Source of the DNA: Desulfobacterales bacterium
Lineage (GTDB): Bacteria > Desulfobacterota > Desulfobacteria > Desulfobacterales > C00003060
Length of the DNA: 7,084 bases
Assembly: GCA_030613145.1 (NCBI GenBank)
Contig: JAUWMM010000092.1
Coordinates: forward strand, 1 to 7,084
Direction of reading: 5' to 3'
The translations under genes were made by a program, and so were the position numbers. How positions within the stretch are numbered: the stretch's first letter is position 1; the number at the start of each line of letters is the position of its first letter. Of the stretch, positions 6,072-7,084 are shown in pieces. The notes under the pieces are model-generated. The model was not told where the DNA came from. It ran no database searches and saw only the letters and a program-made list of their open reading frames with translations.

Positions 6072-6590
6072 TTACAGGTCTTCTAAAGCGTATCGCTTGG
6101 CAAGATCCTTATCAGAATCGAGCACGGCCTTGGAAGCCTCGGCATAATTCACATCCTTGTGATCGGCCATGTATTTCTTGGTCTTGGCCGCGAGCTCTTC
6201 GCTCACCGTTTTGTGATCGCCCTCTCCCTCGTCTTCACCTTCCTTGCCCTTTTCCGTGATATCAAACACCTTGGCATGGGTCTCAAAGCACTTTTTGAAG
6301 GCATCGAATGTGATAGAGAAACCGGCCTCATCGGTGTAAACGTGAGTGTCGAGGTCTTTGGTCAGGATATCCCGGGCCGCCGGGGTCATCTTGCCATCCT
6401 TGACCATCTGCTCACAGAAAGCCTTGACTTCATCAGTCCGGGCCGTTTTGAGACCATCGGCCTTCTCTTTTTTCAGAGTTTCGGCTTCGGCTTTATAGGT
6501 CTTGCTCTCACCTTCTGATGTTGTTAATTTGGTGTTTGCCGCATTAAGCTCATCAGTAAGTTTTTTGATTTCTTTCTCTTTCTCGTCCAT
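6072..6590 (-). CDS. Probable nested scaffold protein from an internal in-frame start
   Basis: An in-frame ATG at 6590 falls exactly between the protease domain and the coiled-coil region, and would give a 172-residue scaffold beginning MDEKEKEIKKL. A ribosome binding site GAGGAG lies six bases upstream. The product is highly charged, helical (residues about 1-60 with heptad-like leucines), and ends in an acidic, lysine-rich helical segment. Phages such as Mu (I/Z) and lambda (C/Nu3) make the scaffold this way from the 3' part of the protease gene. The GAG-GAG codons also encode the acidic linker, so the site could be coincidental. Production is plausible but not proven. Confidence 0.55.
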   Translation of the reverse strand: MDEKEKEIKKLTDELNAANTKLTTSEGESKTYKAEAETLKKEKADGLKTARTDEVKAFCEQMVKDGKMTPAARDILTKDLDTHVYTDEAGFSITFDAFKKCFETHAKVFDITEKGKEGEDEGEGDHKTVSEELAAKTKKYMADHKDVNYAEASKAVLDSDKDLAKRYALEDL

Positions 6591-7084
6591 GTCATTCTCC
6601 TCGTCTTTCTCAGGTTTAATTTCCCCACTCTCGTTGACATCAAAGCTGTAACTGGCCATTTTTTCAAACGTCCCGGCTTCGGGAGTCAGGCTCAGAAAGG
6701 CTTCCAGGTCCGCAAGATTACTAACTGCGGGGATATCGGTTCCTAACAATCCAACGGCGGATAAAACCCGTTTAAAGGTCTTGCCGCCTTCTTTCAGGTT
6801 CCAGTAGATCTCGGCGCTGATTCGTTTGTACCGGTTCGCCTTGATCGCCTTGTAAAGTATTTCAGGCACATCGCTCAAAGTGGCTATCAGCTTGTCGCCG
6901 ACTTTTTTCAGATGTTTGACCCACCCGAGGGCAGGTTGCCCGTCTTCCAAATGCATTTTGTTGTCATGCGCCAGTTTTACCGGCGGCTTGATTTTTTCCT
7001 GTAGTTCATAGAAGGCCGCCACTATCTCATTGAGATCGCCTTCCGTGTATGCGTCACCATTCCAAATCCCGACACTGAATATTT
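6072..7084 (-). CDS. Partial gene (5' end beyond window): prohead protease with C-terminal scaffold region
   Basis: The frame is open from the right edge to TAA at 6072-6074, giving 336 residues in the window; the start lies outside. A GTG at 7022 is not the true start, because the 20 codons before it encode SVGIWNGDAYTEGDLNEI, a clear continuation of the conserved 'W-N-G-D-x-Y-t-x-x-D-L' opening of Mu gpI-like phage proteases. The protease domain covers about 7084-6650. Candidate catalytic residues are His in VKLAHD (codon 6966-6968) and Ser in KRISAEIYW (codon 6816-6818), 50 residues apart, as suits assemblin-type phage proteases. After an acidic linker (KPEKDEENDMDEKEK) comes a charged, coiled-coil-prone region (KKLTDELNAANTKLTTSEGE onward) and a helical, acidic C-terminus, typical of scaffold. 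The protease would cleave scaffold and itself inside the prohead. Catalytic assignments are inferred from spacing and family pattern. It is the first gene of the visible head module. Confidence 0.85.
   Translation of the reverse strand, partial: IFSVGIWNGDAYTEGDLNEIVAAFYELQEKIKPPVKLAHDNKMHLEDGQPALGWVKHLKKVGDKLIATLSDVPEILYKAIKANRYKRISAEIYWNLKEGGKTFKRVLSAVGLLGTDIPAVSNLADLEAFLSLTPEAGTFEKMASYSFDVNESGEIKPEKDEENDMDEKEKEIKKLTDELNAANTKLTTSEGESKTYKAEAETLKKEKADGLKTARTDEVKAFCEQMVKDGKMTPAARDILTKDLDTHVYTDEAGFSITFDAFKKCFETHAKVFDITEKGKEGEDEGEGDHKTVSEELAAKTKKYMADHKDVNYAEASKAVLDSDKDLAKRYALEDL
6597..6602 (-). promoter_or_regulatory. Internal ribosome binding site for the nested scaffold start
   Basis: GAGGAG on the minus strand is followed by the six-base spacer AATGAC and the ATG at 6590. 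An out-of-frame ATG lies inside the spacer but is too close to the site to compete well. Confidence 0.55.

Noticed and set aside
6159..6518. Plus-strand frame antisense to the scaffold region
   Set aside because: Phe/Leu-rich composition mirrors the Lys/Glu-rich scaffold codons on the other strand, and no start site supports it.

Overview
The window is a densely packed, single-strand block of a tailed double-stranded DNA bacteriophage or prophage (Caudoviricetes). All eight genes lie on the minus strand, so transcription runs from position 7084 towards 1. No gap exceeds about 60 bases, and no tRNA, rRNA, CRISPR array, insertion sequence or integrase is visible. The ribosome binding sites are near-perfect anti-16S matches, which indicates a bacterial host. 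The secreted protein has an ordinary Sec signal peptide. Nothing in the sequence fixes the host taxon.

From 7084 to 3936 is a head morphogenesis module in the usual phage order. It begins with a prohead protease fused to a scaffold-like tail; this gene enters through the right window edge, so its true start is outside. A well-placed internal start (6590) probably also yields the scaffold alone. Next come two paralogous capsid decoration (cement) proteins, one with two domains (5320-6039) and one with a single domain (4935-5306), then the major capsid protein (3936-4916). The two cement genes and the capsid gene have the identical 9-base Shine-Dalgarno sequence and the identical 6-base spacer, as expected for proteins made in bulk. 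A strong intrinsic terminator, overlapped by a mutually exclusive alternative hairpin, follows the capsid gene (3890-3918) and probably lowers expression of what lies downstream.

From 3875 to 1 the content becomes accessory. A small HeH/SAP-like protein is followed by the most striking gene, a 971-residue three-enzyme fusion (681-3596): GT4 glycosyltransferase, SAM-dependent methyltransferase, then GT2 glycosyltransferase with a helical tail. Next is a 109-residue exported protein, possibly fn3/Ig-like, and then the beginning of a gene that runs off the left edge (1-331) and looks like a beta-rich virion protein.

A reasonable reading is a late-gene operon in which proteolytic prohead maturation, capsid and cement proteins are made at high level, while a glycan-assembly enzyme and an exported protein are made at lower level. 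The fusion enzyme could build a methylated glycan on the virion or alter the host surface. That role is an inference from context; the enzyme families themselves are well supported by motifs.
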